Positions 52,314 to 64,000 are shown, counted from the stretch's first letter. The stretch is DNA of 64,000 nucleotides from Linanthus parryae (GCA_023055425.1 JALGPY010000008.1:23905359-23969358), one strand, 5' to 3'. Notes: generated from the sequence alone by a model not told the origin. Numbers and translations are program-made.

Positions 52314-55300
52314 ATGGCGGACTCAGCCACCGGCGATCTTCCCGCTGTTCTTCATTTTCTTGTTGCCAACCTCAAATCCTTAGTCCAAATCAAGCTCGAT
52401 TCAACATATTACATGGTTTGGAAGTCCCAATTACTCACTGTTCATAAAGAAAATGACCTCCTTCTAGCAATGACTGAACCACCTCCTCCTCAGACTATTA
52501 TAACTCCGAATGGTACCTCTGTCTCTGATCCGGTGTACATTGAGTGGTTAATTGTTGATCGCCATATTCGATCTTGTTTAATTGCTTCAATTTCACCATA
52601 GGTGTTACCTTTGGTTCTGCATTTATCTTCTACAAATTCAATTTGGCTCAAACTTGCTACTCGATTCACCTCTACTTCACGATCTCATGTTCATCAGCTC
52701 AAGTATCAGTTATGGACATTAACTAAGGGCTCCAAACTGGTTTCTGCATTTTTGGATGCGTTTAAGCTCATTGTTGATCAGCTCGCTCATATCGGTGATT
52801 TAATTTCCTATGAATATTTGATTCTCTTCATTCTTCGCTTTCTTCCTTTAGAGTACGACATCTTCAAATCTACGAACATGTTTTGTTCCAATTTCTTTAG
52901 CATAATATTAGAGCCTCTTAATCACTGATGAACCCCATTTTAACGTCTTCCAGCTCTTCATCTTCTTCCATGATTAACACCACAGAAATGTTCACTGCAT
53001 TGCATGTCTCCAAGAACCCTAACCGATTTGAGAAAAATCAGCATTCTCACAATTATAGCTCAAGACCTGGTAAAATAGCTTCGTCTGGAACTCAATTCTC
53101 TGGTTCTGGTCCTCATCGCTCTCAATTTCATAGTTCTGCGCCTGTTTCGTCACAACCATTGGGGCACAATAGGTCGAATACTTTCTCTGCAGCTTCAAGA
53201 TCCGATGATTCTTCTACTATCGTTTGTCAAATGTCACCCCACTCTGCTCGTGATTGTTAGTATCGTCTTGATCCACATAAGTTTCAGCGTACCAGGCCCC
53301 CCAAGCAAGCCTATCTAGCTTCTACCATTTCTTCCTCTGGTTCCACTCCTTCTGCATTTGCAAAACCTTGGTATGTTGATAGTGGTGCATCACATAACAT
53401 CATTGGTGATCTTATTGCTTTTAGTCATGCCTCACCTTATAAAGGATCAGATTCAGTAACTGTTGGTAATGGTACTGTTATTCCCATTCATCATTTAGGA
53501 CATGGTATACTCACTCTCCCTTCCTCCTCTTCTCTACAGTTAAACTCTATGCTCCATTCTCCCCACATTTCCACAAATTGTTGTCAGTATCTCAAAGCAC
53601 AACTGACAATAATTGTACTCTTGTCTGTAACTCTAAGGGTTATCTCATTTTGGACAACAATACCAAGACCACTCTCTTCAAGGGCCCTTGTGAGAATGGC
53701 TTGTATCTGCTTCCGTCTTCCCTGTCTCAGTTGCATCACTCTACATTTATGCATCCTTCAGCTCACACTCCTGTACATCATCAAATTCCTCATCCCCCAT
53801 TGTGGCACATGAAAATTGGACATCCATCTCCAAGTATTTATAATTGTGTAGCTCAGCTATGTAATTTTTCACCTATGTCTACTTGCACTTGTGAGTCTTG
53901 TAATGTTGCCAAAATGCATAAACAACCTTTTCCTATTTCAGATTCTATTACTTTTCATTATTTTCAATTGATACATTCTAATGTCTGGGGTCCTTATCCT
54001 TTCCTTCTTTTCAACATTACAAGTATTACATTTTATTTCTGGATGATTACTACAAATTTTGTTGGATTTATCCCTTAAAACTCAAGAGTGATGCTTATTA
54101 CGCTTTTGTGCATTTTAATAACTTTGTCAATACCCAATTTCACTCTTCATTTTAGCTTTTCAGGTCTGATAATGGAACCGGGTATGTCGATTCTTATTTT
54201 GGCACCTATTTGCAAAGTTTAGGTGTAATTCACCAAACATCTTTTCCACACAATCCTGAACAAAATGGTAGAGCTGAGATAAGTCATCAACACCTTATTG
54301 AAACAACATTGGCTCTTCTACATCAAGCCACCTTATCTTCTTCTTTTTGACTTGATGCACTTAAAACAACTAATTTTCTTATCAATAGACAGCCCAAAGC
54401 TATTCTTTCTGTCAAGTCTTTCTATGAGTGTTTATACTCCAAATTACCAGATTATAGTGCCTTAAAACCATTGGTTGTCTGTGTTTTCCTTGGATCAAAC
54501 CTTAGACCACACATAAACTGCACAATAGATCTACAAAAGGTGTCTTCCTTGGTTATTGTCCTAATACCAAGGGTTATAGATGTCTTAATCTCAACACACA
54601 CAAAGTTATTGTTTCAAGACGTCAAATTTTATGAGCATGTCTTTCCTTATTCAGCTACTGTCTTTCCATCTCCATCTGCCACTCCCCATTTCTTGTCCTC
54701 AAAATCTTTGTTTCCTTCTCTTTTTAATCCCACACCCTATGAGTCTATCATTGTTCATGTTTCCTTTCTTCTGATATTCATCCTACTCCTCCACTCCTTT
54801 TATATATCTTTCTCCTCTCCATCTCAATCTCATGTTGTGCCCCCTTCTCCCAATTTTTCTGTTTCTTCGTCTTCATATTTTTCGGAATTCTCTGCTCCAC
54901 CTTCTCACTCTAGACCGCCAGATCAAAAAACGGTGTTCCCAAATACCGAATTCACTCCACCACTATTTTATATGAAACTTCCTCTTACTATGAGGCATGC
55001 CATGTCCCTGAATGGCAACAAGGAATGCAGGAAGAGTTTATTGCTCTTAAAGCATAGAACACCTGGGTTGGTACCTCAATACTCCAAAAGAAAACCTATA
55101 GGTCATAAATGAGTTTTCAGGGTTAAAAGAATGAAGATGGATCTTTGTCTAAGTATTGGTTGCTAGGCTATCATCAATAATTTGAAGTTGATTTTGATGA
55201 GACTTTCAATCCAGTTATCAAACAACAGACAATTAGAGTGGTACTTACTCTTTATCTTCACTCCAACTGACAGATTCGACAAATAGACATCTCAAATGCC

Positions 55301-56497
55301 GTCCTCCATGGTCAATTAGATGAAGTATACATGACTGAATCTACTGGGTTTGTTGACCAAAACACTCTCATTTTGTTTGTCAATTTCAAATTCCCTCTAT
55401 GGGCTTAGACAAGCTCCCAGAGCCTGGACACTATGCTATCTAAGTTTCTCTGCTCTCAAGGCTTCAGGCTAAGCATTGCAAATACTTCACCGTTTTTCAA
55501 GAAAGCTGGTTCACACATCACTATCTTCTTGGTCTATGGTTATAATATCCTTGTTACAGGCTCTGATCCTTCACAAATTCAGAACCTATTGAATAGAATG
55601 CAAAATGTTTTTTCTCTCAAAGAATTGGGTCATATCTCTTACTTTCTTGGTATTGAGATTGTGTCCCCCACTGGTGGCATGTTTCTTGGTCAACAAAAAT
55701 ATGACTTGGATCTCTTACAGAAAGATGGAATGCAAGACTGTAAGCCTCTTGACACTTCTCCATCTTCTAAGTATAAATCTGTTCCTACGAGTGATTTGGA
55801 ACCATTCAGTGATCCATATTTTTTATAAGTACTATTGGTGGTCTTCAATATCTGACTATAACTAGACATGACATTAAGTTTGGAGTTAACTCCCTGTGCC
55901 AACACTTGCATGCTCCAAGACTTATTGATTTTCATGGTTTAAAACGATTGCTGAGATATGTGAGGGGTTCGTTTGCATTTTGAACGCACTTTTGTCCTCA
56001 ACATAACTGCATTCACATATGCAGATTGGCCTAATGATGTAGTTACAAGAAGGTCATCTACTGGGTTTTGTGTGTTTTTGGGGTCTAATATGGTTTTCTG
56101 GTCTTCTAAGAAGCAAAACACTGTCTCAAGGTCCTCCATAGAAGCAGAGTATAGAGGCCTATCAGATACAATGGCTGAACTTAAGTGGTTCAAGTTCTTG
56201 TTGAGAGATCTTCATGCACAGTCTACTGCTATTCCTCATGTATGGTGTGATAATACATCAACTATAGCTTTAGCCTCCAATCCAGTGTTGCACTCAAAGG
56301 CTAAACATATCGAGATCGATCATCACTTCATCAGAGAACAATTTCTTGCCAAACACATTACTGTTGCTCACATGCCCTCAATTGCCGATGTGTTTACCAA
56401 AGTCTTATCTGCCTCACAGTTTAGGTTTCTCAAGTCAAAGCTGGGTGTGGCTGCTATTGATTATGTTCATAAGAAGTCTGAGAAGCACTGGTTGTGA
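52314..56497 (+). pseudogene. Copia gag-pol polyprotein, heavily mutated
   Basis: Gag begins MADSATGDLPAVLHFL (52314), with an in-frame TAG at 52599 and a frameshift near 52925. The zinc knuckle is degenerate (CQMSPHSARDC). Then come the protease site WYVDSGASHNI (about 53371), GAG-pre-integrase LWHMKIGHPSP, and integrase in pieces, with the first catalytic Asp replaced (LIHSNVWGP) but RSDNGTGY and NGRAEISHQH kept. In RT the active-site box reads VYGYNILVTG in place of YVDD, so both catalytic Asp residues are gone. RNase H (55973-56497; STGFCVFLGSN, SSIEAEYRGL, WCDNTSTIAL, SKAKHIEIDHHFIRE) is best kept. Many stops and frame changes; it is inactive. Confidence 0.88.
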
Positions 56498-57966
56498 TAA
56501 AAGTAGATAATATGAACTCTTGGTGTTAACTTTGTAATTACTTAAAAACCTAGACTGTTAGCTTAATAGTTTGTTAGAAGGTTGTCAGTTGGTTAGAATT
56601 AGTATATAAGCTGTGTACTAGCTCTATGCAAATCAATGAAGTTAGTTATCATTTTTACACTTACTTTCTACATTTTGTTAAAAAACATTACCAAACCAGC
56701 TCTTAGTAAACTTGCAACTATGATAACAAGCATCAACTCATCATGGTAATAAAAAATGCTACCATTTTTTGCAAAAGGGAAGAAACTAAGTGAATGAAAG
56801 ATATCACTAACCGGGATTGCCTTCTCCCAACCACAAGGTAGTTCACCGCTGATAATTAACTTCAATTCCGCAGCTTCTTCTTTGTACTTCTTCTCATAGT
56901 CGGCAAATTTGGTTTTCCATTGAGCTTCAAGCCTGGAGCCATCAGCGACATGGCGACTCCAGTGCCTGCCAAATCAAATAAAATCGGCGTGAACTCAAAA
57001 TATTAGTTTCTAGATAAATGCAAGTGAAGTGATAGCAATTTATTTACTTCTTAACATCCTCTGGGACATGGAATGGCTCATATGGCCAACCGAGCTGCTT
57101 CCTCGTGGCGTCCACTTCTTTAGCGCCCAATGCACCTCCATGCACATTGCACGAGTTTGCTTTATTTGGGGATCCATATCCGATAGTAGTAGTGACCTTA
57201 AAACATGGAAAGATTATAGATTAAGAGCTGATACGAGAAACATCGACGACATTCATTAGAAGATTAGAGATTAAAACCTTGATCAAAGTAGGCTTGTCTT
57301 TAACTGCCTTTGCTTCCTTGATGGCAGCACGAATGTCATCATATCCAGTGTTTCCATTCTTCACCCATATAACGTGCCACCCAAGTGCCTCAAACCGTTT
57401 GTCGACAGACTCAGTGAATGCAATTTTTATGTCACCGTCAGAAGAGATGTGATTGTCATCGTAGAATGCTGTCAGCTTGTTGAGTCCCCAGTGTCCAGCA
57501 AGAGAACATGCTTCATTTGCGATCCCTTCCATTTGACAACCATCCCCAAGTATTGTGTACCTGAAAAAACATTTCATTCACCGAACATGAAATGATGCTC
57601 TACATAACCGAAGCCCAAAGCTTGGTGAATCATGCAACCAACAATTTTTATAATGCACTTACGTGTAATGGTCAACAATTTCATGACCAAGCTTGTTGAA
57701 TCGTGCAGCCAAATGCTTCTCCGCCAAGGCCAAACCAACAGCATTGGCAATACCCTGACCAAGAGGTCCTAGAGAAAAGGAACAACCAAGAAAGAAATAT
57801 ACAATGCTGTGATCACCCTCTTACATATTCAAAATTTGCATCATACCTAAAATTGGAGATGAATATGAGCTTAACCTGTTGTCACTTCAATCCCTGGTGT
57901 TTCGAAGTTCTCTGGGTGACCAGGTGTTCTGCTCCCCCATTGGCGAAAAGATTTCAAATCTCCTTC

Positions 57967-58211
57967 CTGATGAATTGTGGTCAAGAAACTTTGATTATCT
58001 CCTAAAAAAACCTTCAAAGTTTAGGCATTTGGTTCTCACAATGAACATGACAAATAGGAACCAACCACATCAGAGAACATAAATCTCAAAATCACAAACC
58101 AAACCTAGCAGTTCTGCAAATATCAGGCCTATTGTAGCCTGGCTTTAAACACCCGACTCCTCACCTCTCTCTCTCTCTCTCATAGAAATACACTTCATTA
58201 GGTTGAGTTTC
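57967..58211. other. Transketolase intron remnant before the gypsy insertion
   Basis: Sequence upstream (5' side) of the 57966 exon border (ttcatcag|GAAGG). No further exon is seen. A (CT)n tract is at 58167-58180. The gypsy element starts at 58212. Confidence 0.5.
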
Positions 58212-58600
58212 TGTTACACGCCGGTGCAACAGAGAGAGCAGGAAGAGAAAAAAACAAAATTAGGGCAAGAATTTTCTTATCACTGTATTAAAAATTTACA
58301 CCCTTTTTTATACTGGCGGTTCGACCTAATCCTAAACCAAGTAAAGAACCCCATAGAAACCCCGGATGTAACGAAAAACTGCAAAACGACCCCTTAACGT
58401 TTAGGTTCCAAAAATAACAATAATAAAGCACAAAAAAATACTAATAACGCATTAAAGACTAGCGTTTCAGCTTGGGCTGAACGTAGTCTTTCAAATGAAA
58501 TGGCGACATCATTGTGCATTTGACCCTTGCACTCGTTGACACCGCTGAAACATCCTCTGTCGTATCCTCCTCATGCGGTGGTGTAATCAAACCCGTATCA
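58212..58600 (-). repeat. 3' LTR of the gypsy element
   Basis: 389 bp, read on the minus strand from TGATACGGG to TAACA. The pol frame continues about 47 codons into it. Confidence 0.9.
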
Positions 58601-61600
58601 ACTCCCCCGGCCTCGGAAAGCAGCTTGTCCTCAAGCTGTAGACCCGTGATAAAGTCCATGGATGCCGCTGCCCAGACACGATCCGGAATAGGAAGAGGTT
58701 GCAACAAATCAGCTGGCTTCTGAGTGGAGTACTTAGTCGTCTGACAAACCAAGTAAGAAGTAACAAGCCGGCGAGCATCAGCACACATATCCGGCCAATA
58801 AAAGACAGCAGACAATCGACGATAAGTCCGATCAATGCCCGGGTGGCCAGCGGTAGGCGCACTGTGGAACTCCTGGAGAAGCAAGGAGATAATGGACGAG
58901 TTCTTACTAACACAAATGTGAGTCCGGAAATACAGGATACCGTAAACATAGGAAAAATGAGGTGGCTTGGCCTCGGAGTGGGCGACCGCAACAAGGGCCT
59001 GTAAATCGGCCAAGGTCTGGGTTTCGCGACGGAGGACATCCATCACTGCGTGGATTGGCTTCATGGCCAAGAGGAAAAGGGATGCGAGATCATCGGCAGG
59101 ATCACGGCGAGATATAACATCTGCCACCCGATTAGACGCGCCAGGTTTGTACTCGATCCGAAACCTAAACACCATAAGCTTCTGAATATAAAATTGCTGA
59201 TCCAGCGTCTGGATCACCTGAGATAACAATTCCCCTAAACTGCGCTAGCCGCTACGAATACTAAACTCCCGAAATACTGACGCCACTTCAGTACAGCCTC
59301 AACCACAACATAGAGTTTTTTATGATAAGCAGTGGCAGCCTGTAAACAAGGACCCAGTTTCTTACTGAAAAAAGCCAAATGGTGACCCTGCTCCCCAACC
59401 CCTTTATCCGAGGTGTCGGTTTCTAATACAAAAGGCACGAAAAAATCGGGTAAACGTAGGACCGGGGCCGAAGTCATAGCGTCTTTCAACGCGACAAAAC
59501 TCTGCTTGGCTGTTGGCGTCCAAACAAAGGACTCCTTACGGAAAAGAGTTGTCAAAGAAGCGGCTATGGAAGCATAATGACGAATGAACCGACGGTAGTA
59601 CCCTATCAAGCCAAGAAATTCGCGCAATTCACTGTAGTAAGAGCTCAAATTTCTGAGAATCGGTCTTGACCTGACCGTTAGTGATAACATGTCCCAAATA
59701 ATCCACACTAGACTGGCTAAAAGAACACTTGGATAATTTGACATAAAACGAACTATCAAATAAGAGACGAAGAACATGGTCCAAGTGATGTGCATGCAAA
59801 TCCAAAGAAGTGATGTAGATGAGAATATCATCAAAGAAAACAACGACGAAATCTCGAAGGAACGACCGAAAGATCCGGTTCATGGCAGCCTGGAATGTAG
59901 ATCGTGCGTTAGTCAAGCCAAAAGGCATGACGATCTTGTATTGGCCATCGTGCGTAGGGAAAGCGGTCTTCTTAATATCTGGAGTATGCATGCGGATGTG
60001 ATGGTACCCTGAGCGGAGATCTAGCTTTGTGAAGTAACGTGCAACACCCAATTCGTCAAACAACTCATCAGTGGTCGGAATAGGGAAGTGGTCGGGTACA
60101 GTGGTGGCATTCATAGCCCGATAATAGACAGAGAAGCGAAAAGTGCCATCCTTCTTACGAACCAATAACACTGGAGAAGAGAATGCACTATGACTCGGCT
60201 GAATGATATGCTGTTGTAACATATCCTAAACCTGGCGTTCGATCTCCGTCTTCTGAAAGTGGGGGTAACGATAGGGGCGGACATTCACTGTCTTAGTGTC
60301 GGGCTGCAAGTGGATACTATGATCCCACTGGCGGGACGGTGGCAAGCCCACAGGAAGCGAAAACACCGCCTGATGTTGGCGAAGAACCCGAAGAATGTCC
60401 GGAGGCACGTCCTCAGAGAAGTCATCCGAAGCAGGCGAGGTCTCGGGTTCCATGGGAACCGCCAAAAGCTCGTAGAGATCAACGGTCGGCCCTGCAGCAC
60501 ACTCAGCAGCGAATGCATTATAAGAGATCGGACGTGGCCCGTGATCAACCCCATTCAAAACCAACTTTTGGCCTTTCCACATGAACTTCATCGTCAACTT
60601 ACTGTAATCATGACAGATTTCACCCAAAGTCGACAGCAATTGCACACCAAGAACCGCGTCGATGCTATGAACAGCTAACACATATAAATCCACCTCAAAG
60701 AATGTGCACTGAATAGTCAGTGGCGTCTTAGGACAATAATAGGTACAACGGAGAGACTCACCATTCCCCACATAAACTCAAAACGGTGAGATAGGATGAA
60801 GTAGCAAGGACAGATGCTCTGCCATAGTAGGATGTATAAAATTATGGGTGCTACCCCCATTAATAAGAACCTATACACAAACCCCGCTAATAGTACCTGT
60901 CAACTTAAGAGAGAGATGATGAGTGGTACGTACCTGCAAATGTATGTAAATGGGACAGATTGTCCAGAATGATCCCAGGATCGTCTTCCTCAAGCGGAAT
61001 AGGTTGATCCGGTCCGTCGTCCTCCTCAGAACAGAGTAACAGAAACCGTGGATTGCACTTATGCCCCCGTGCGTATTTCTCATCACAAATTGTAACAGAG
61101 ACCCTGACGGCGTCGTTTAGCTTGTTCAGCGGGAGAAATCTTCCGTACCAGTGCAGAGGCCGCAGAGCCTGCGAGTGGTACGGTCGTGGATGAAGCAGCC
61201 GGCTGCCAAGGGGTTCGGTTGGCCGGTTGGGACCATGAGCGTTTATGAAGATAAGCCTGCAACAATTCGTCCTGTCGTGCAGATAATTCCCTAGCCAGGG
61301 AGAAGGCATCGGGTAACGATTGCGGGTTGCGCAAGGTAAATTCCCTTTTTAGAGGTTGTCGTAGACCAACACGGAAAAGAGAGCTAGAATCCGTTCTTCT
61401 ACACCCGATACCTTGTGCAATACTTTCTCAAATTTGGTCTTATAAGCCATGAATGTGGAAGTATGTTGAAGCTTCGATAGAACACCAAGATAATCCTCAT
61501 AATGGCCCGGATCAAAGCGAAGCTTGACCGCCCGGAGAAAATCCATCCAAGTTGCAGCGAGATTGTTGGATTGGTAACAACGAAGCCAATTGGAAGTCGG

Positions 61601-61789
61601 GTTATCAAACAAAATTCCGACGAGTTGGAGGCTATCCGCGTACGTGGCACGATAATAATCGAAATACTTTTGAATGCGGAAAATCCATCCAATCAGGTCC
61701 TCGCCATTGAATAGTGGGCTGTCGACTCGCATCCGAGGTTCGGATCGGTCGTAGCTGCTGTGTTCATGCGCGAAGGAGGTGGTTGCCAA
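58459..61789 (-). pseudogene. Gypsy gag-pol, frameshifted, integrase core deleted
   Basis: Gag runs from 61789 (MATTSFAHEHSSYDRSEPRM; matrix/capsid GWIFRIQKYFDYY) to a zinc-finger-like CDEKYARGHKC near 61070. Protease-like sequence (60771 down; AVHSIDAVLGVQLLSTLGEI) ends at an in-frame TAG near 60224. RT follows (SSPVLLVRKKDG, KLDLRSGYHHIRM, active site VVFFDDILIY), then a frameshift near 59700-59840 to RNase H (FVLETDTSDKGVGEQ), and another before 59229 to the integrase N-terminal zinc domain (AGHPGIDRTYRRL...CQTTKYSTQKPA). After SMDFITGL the core is missing and the frame runs through LEDKLLSEAGGV into the 3' LTR, ending near 58459. The lineage is uncertain; the pol is chromovirus-like. Confidence 0.88.
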
Positions 61790-62143
61790 GCGGTGAGCTG
61801 GCCATTGCTGGCTAGCGGTTGGACTGTAACCGGCTGGGGCTAGTCGGAGGTGGTGCCAGAATCGCGGTGGGACAGCTCTCGGTTCAGGAGTTGGCGGACG
61901 ACATCACGAATCTCCGCAATCTCCGTATTGCGCTTTCGTTCGCGCTCTGCGAAGGCGGCGTCGCGCCTCTGCTCCCGAGTGTACATGTCCACTTGAAGGT
62001 TGGTAATGGTCGCAACTGTGGCTTCGTAGGAAGAAGCCGGCAAAGAGGCGGTTGGGTTGTCGACGGTTTAAACCATGTTTTCCGGTGGCTGAGTCTGTCA
62101 CTCGTCGCGATGGTCGGCTGACAAGAAGATGAAAGCAACAATC

Positions 62144-62536
62144 TGTTACACGCCGGTGCAACAGAGAGAACGGGAAGAGAAAAAAAACAAAATTAGGACA
62201 AGAATTTTCTTATTACTGTCTTGAAAATTTTACACCCTTTTTATACTGGCGGTTCGACCTAATCCTAATCCGAGTAAAGAACCGCATAGAAACCCCGAAT
62301 GTAACTAAAAACTGCAAAACGACCCCTTAACGTTTAGGTTCCAAAAATAACAATAATAAAGCACAAAAAAGAAATACTAATAACGCACTAAAGACTAGTG
62401 TTTCAACTTAGGCTGAACGTAGTCTTTCAAATAAAATGGCGACATTACTGTGCGTTTGACCCTTGCACTCGTTGACACCGCTGAAACATCCTCTGTCGTA
62501 TCCTCCTCGTGCGGTGGTGTAATCAAACCCGTATCA
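62144..62536 (-). repeat. 5' LTR of the gypsy element
   Basis: 393 bp, almost the same as the 3' LTR, with a 4-base indel (aagaaa) and scattered substitutions. The sequence after it on the minus strand (gattgttgctttcatc) should hold the primer-binding site, but I cannot assign the tRNA. Confidence 0.9.
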
Positions 62537-63709
62537 GCTTCATTAAAAGAGAACATCACCAAGGCATTTTTAAACCATTTTGTTATTCTGACATGTTGTC
62601 CATTCAAACAGAAAGAGCCACATCTAGGCGAATTTGTTGTTTAGGTTAGAATATTGATTATAGGTTCTTTTATTATCTAGGTACTTATCTGGTACTAATC
62701 ATTTTCAATAGATCCTACGTTTACGTTTATGTTTGAGAATCAAGTGAGAAAAGAATTGAAAGAAAACTTAATTTATGTGAAAAAGAAAATGATGAGAAAT
62801 AATTAAGTTTTCTCGCATGATTTTTAGATTACGAGTCAATAAAACCCAATACACAACAACAAAATGGAACGCAAATGCACAATGACTAAGGCCCTAGTTA
62901 ATGAAACACAATAGACAGCCCCAAAAAAACGAAACACAAATGCAGAATGAGTAAAGCACTGTTTGATAACAGCTTAGAATTTCAAAAATTGATTGAAAAT
63001 TACACATGATAGAAATTCAGCTGAACTGATAAGAAAATAAGCAAATAAAAATGAAGTAGAATCAAACTTAATTTGATTCGTTTGATGAAATTCAAAGAAC
63101 TTAATAGTCAATTACACTTAAATTAATCCACTTATGATGTTAAAAATACACTATATTCTTTTTTATTTATCTAGAATTTTTCTGCTACAAAATCACAAAT
63201 TTTAGAGTTTCTAGAATTTCAATGAGATTTTTCATTTTCAACTTTTTTTTAAAAGTCATTTTCAACTCTTAAATTAATGCAAATGAGTGCTACCTCAGTG
63301 GTAAAGCATATGTTCCGGGTTGCGAACCCAGCTACAAGTAGAATAATTCTAAAAAAAAAGAGAAAAGAAAAAAAACTCCCAATTTTTATTCACAAATGAA
63401 AGGGTAAAAGTTACTTTCACACGCTCGGGTTTGATAAAAAGACACTTTCACCTCTTCTTGTTTGGGAGATGACACTCTCACCCCTTATACCCGTCAAATT
63501 TCATGATACACTCCCTAGATCCATCATCGTTAACCTCGGGCAATTGTTCGTCACTCATGTAGTAGTGTCGTGAAAAAGTCTTAAATAAAACTATCTAAAA
63601 AGACATATTTTTAGTCACTGTCACTCATGTAGTAGTTTTGTGAAAATGTCTTTTACCCCAAATGAAACTATCTAAAAAGACATATTTTAATCACGTTGCA
63701 AAAGATGTA
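62537..63709. other. Intergenic, AT-rich; tRNA-like and MITE-like fragments
   Basis: No gene. At 63283-63335 'gtgctacctcagtggtaaagc' and 'ccgggttgcgaaccc' look like A-box and B-box parts of a tRNA-derived SINE, followed by an A/G-rich tail. At 63400-63540 is a 'gacactttcacc' repeat family also seen at 36260-36400. At 63585-63690 a 60-base segment ('ctatctaaaaagacatatttttagtcac') is present twice. Transketolase 5' exons were looked for and not found. Confidence 0.45.
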
Positions 63710-63966
63710 CCACTCCGTCCCAGCTCTTTCTACCCAAACTGACTTTTGCCACAATTCATTTGGTTACTTTGACCCGTTGATTTGAATAGCAAACCGATGC
63801 AATTTTTCAATAATTTTTTCATGGTATTGTAGAGTAAAAGTTTCTCTATAATACGGTGAAAAAATTATCAAAATATCGTATTATTTTGCTATCCAAATCA
63901 CCCGGTCAAAGTGACCCTGATACGAGTCAAAAAGTCAACATGGGTAGAAAGAGTGGGACAGAGTGG
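63710..63966. mobile_element. Stowaway MITE (Tc1/mariner type)
   Basis: The 257-bp element starts CCACTCCGTCCCAGCTCTTTCTACCC and its inverted other end reads CCACTCTGTCCCACTCTTTCTACCC. TA lies on both sides (63708-63709 and 63967-63968). The interior is self-complementary (ttgatttgaatagcaaa... / ...ttgctatccaaatca), so the whole element can fold back. Confidence 0.88.
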
Positions 63967-64000
63967 TACTACTAAAAATAGAAAGGAACAAATCCCAACT

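Larger units (their letters stand above)
50559..56680 (+). mobile_element. Second Ty1/copia element (Ale/Retrofit-like) with short LTRs, itself interrupted
   Basis: LTRs of 157 bp at 50559-50715 and 56524-56680 share TGTTAACTTTGTAATTAC...TTTGTTA. A PBS-like tggtatcaga begins right after the first (50716). Gag-pol fills 52314-56497. The leader carries an inserted LTR-like block (about 50836-52268). The left flank is the truncated copia pol fragment, so the first LTR may be shared by two tandem elements after recombination, and flanking bases show no target duplication. The short LTRs and RNase H sequence suggest an Ale/Retrofit-type lineage (inference). Confidence 0.75.
47086..57966 (-). pseudogene. 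Transketolase gene, central exons only, split by a 9-kb transposon-rich intron
   Basis: Transketolase moves two-carbon units in the Calvin cycle and pentose phosphate pathway, using thiamine diphosphate. Minus-strand exons: 57876-57966 ([20 protein letters not shown]), 57663-57768 ([20 protein letters not shown]), 57278-57560 ([16 protein letters not shown], the GDG...N cofactor motif ending in DDNHIS), 57048-57196 ([19 protein letters not shown]), 56812-56965 ([25 protein letters not shown]) and about 47086-47846 ([35 protein letters not shown] with the catalytic Glu; [16 protein letters not shown]). Exon frames join without stops and splice borders are GT/AG. The 56812 and 47846 exons are 9 kb apart with copia elements between. 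The final C-terminal exon is not found; the frame stops after EEQLDTYK at a donor-like GTAAGG. N-terminal exons may lie beyond the window. I call it a 3'-truncated pseudogene, though decay is slight. Confidence 0.85.
58212..62536 (-). mobile_element. Ty3/gypsy retrotransposon with deleted integrase core
   Basis: 4325 bp on the minus strand. The LTRs at 62144-62536 (393 bp) and 58212-58600 (389 bp) start TGATACGGGTTTGATTAC and end CGGCGTGTAACA. The 5-mers gtttc (58207-58211) and gcttc (62537-62541) fit a target duplication with one change. The polypurine tract GGCCGGGGGAGT lies just before the 3' LTR. Order from 5' to 3': gag, protease, RT, RNase H, integrase N-terminus. Pol jumps from MDFITGL directly to the C-terminal LEDKLLSEAGGV, so the integrase DDE core and C-terminal domain are missing. 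The high LTR similarity suggests recent insertion, possibly mobilised by an intact relative. Confidence 0.9.

Noticed and set aside
60259..60678. 139-codon plus-strand frame
   Set aside because: Antisense shadow of the gypsy protease/RT region on the minus strand.

Overview
The window looks like nuclear DNA from a flowering plant, most likely a eudicot. It has intron-split host gene remnants with GT..AG borders, TTTAGGG-type repeats, plant-type Ty1/copia and Ty3/gypsy elements primed from initiator-Met tRNA, a Mutator-like transposase, Stowaway, hAT and Harbinger-type small elements, and plant gene families (KIB/DUF295 F-box, PPR, ABCB/ABCC transporters, GCP4, transketolase). I cannot name the species.

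Most of the 64 kb is transposon sequence laid over broken host genes. From left to right: a tRNA-Ile(AAU) gene (1.1 kb); a frameshifted F-box copy (2.1-3.3 kb) next to a hAT MITE and a Stowaway-like element; a gamma-tubulin complex component 4 (GCP4) relic (5.7-6.3 kb); an ABCB transporter relic (7.0-7.5 kb); and the one intact host-type gene, an F-box/DUF295 gene (7.9-9.2 kb). From 9.7 to 18.8 kb lies a MULE-like element with a 26-bp terminal inverted repeat, a near-complete transposase, a small acidic second ORF, foldback hairpins, and a 3.1-kb solo LTR inserted in it with a GTTGG target duplication. From 18.9 to 21.2 kb is a related foldback element with tRNA-like modules and an 82-bp tandem array. 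A chimeric F-box/ABCB fragment follows at 22.2-22.6 kb.

From 23.2 to 33.8 kb runs the 3' half of an ABCC13-type transporter pseudogene (minus strand). One of its introns has taken in two non-autonomous LTR elements and a Harbinger-type element. A PPR pseudogene (34.7-36.1 kb), a gypsy LTR remnant (36.9 kb) and a complete but decayed Angela/BARE-like copia element (37.6-46.1 kb) come next.

From 47.1 to 58.0 kb are well-preserved exons of a transketolase gene (minus strand). They are split by a 9-kb interval carrying copia sequences, and no 3' terminal exon is found. A Ty3/gypsy element with a deleted integrase core (58.2-62.5 kb) and a Stowaway MITE (63.7-64.0 kb) close the window.

I see no operon, CRISPR array or prokaryotic defence system. 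The most unusual structures are: (i) a gag-only copia-type family with an array of short stem-loops after gag, one member having a primer-binding site inside its LTR; (ii) the MULE with an acidic second ORF and a foldback hairpin of about 57 bp per arm; and (iii) a three-copy local duplication joining ABCB and F-box fragments.
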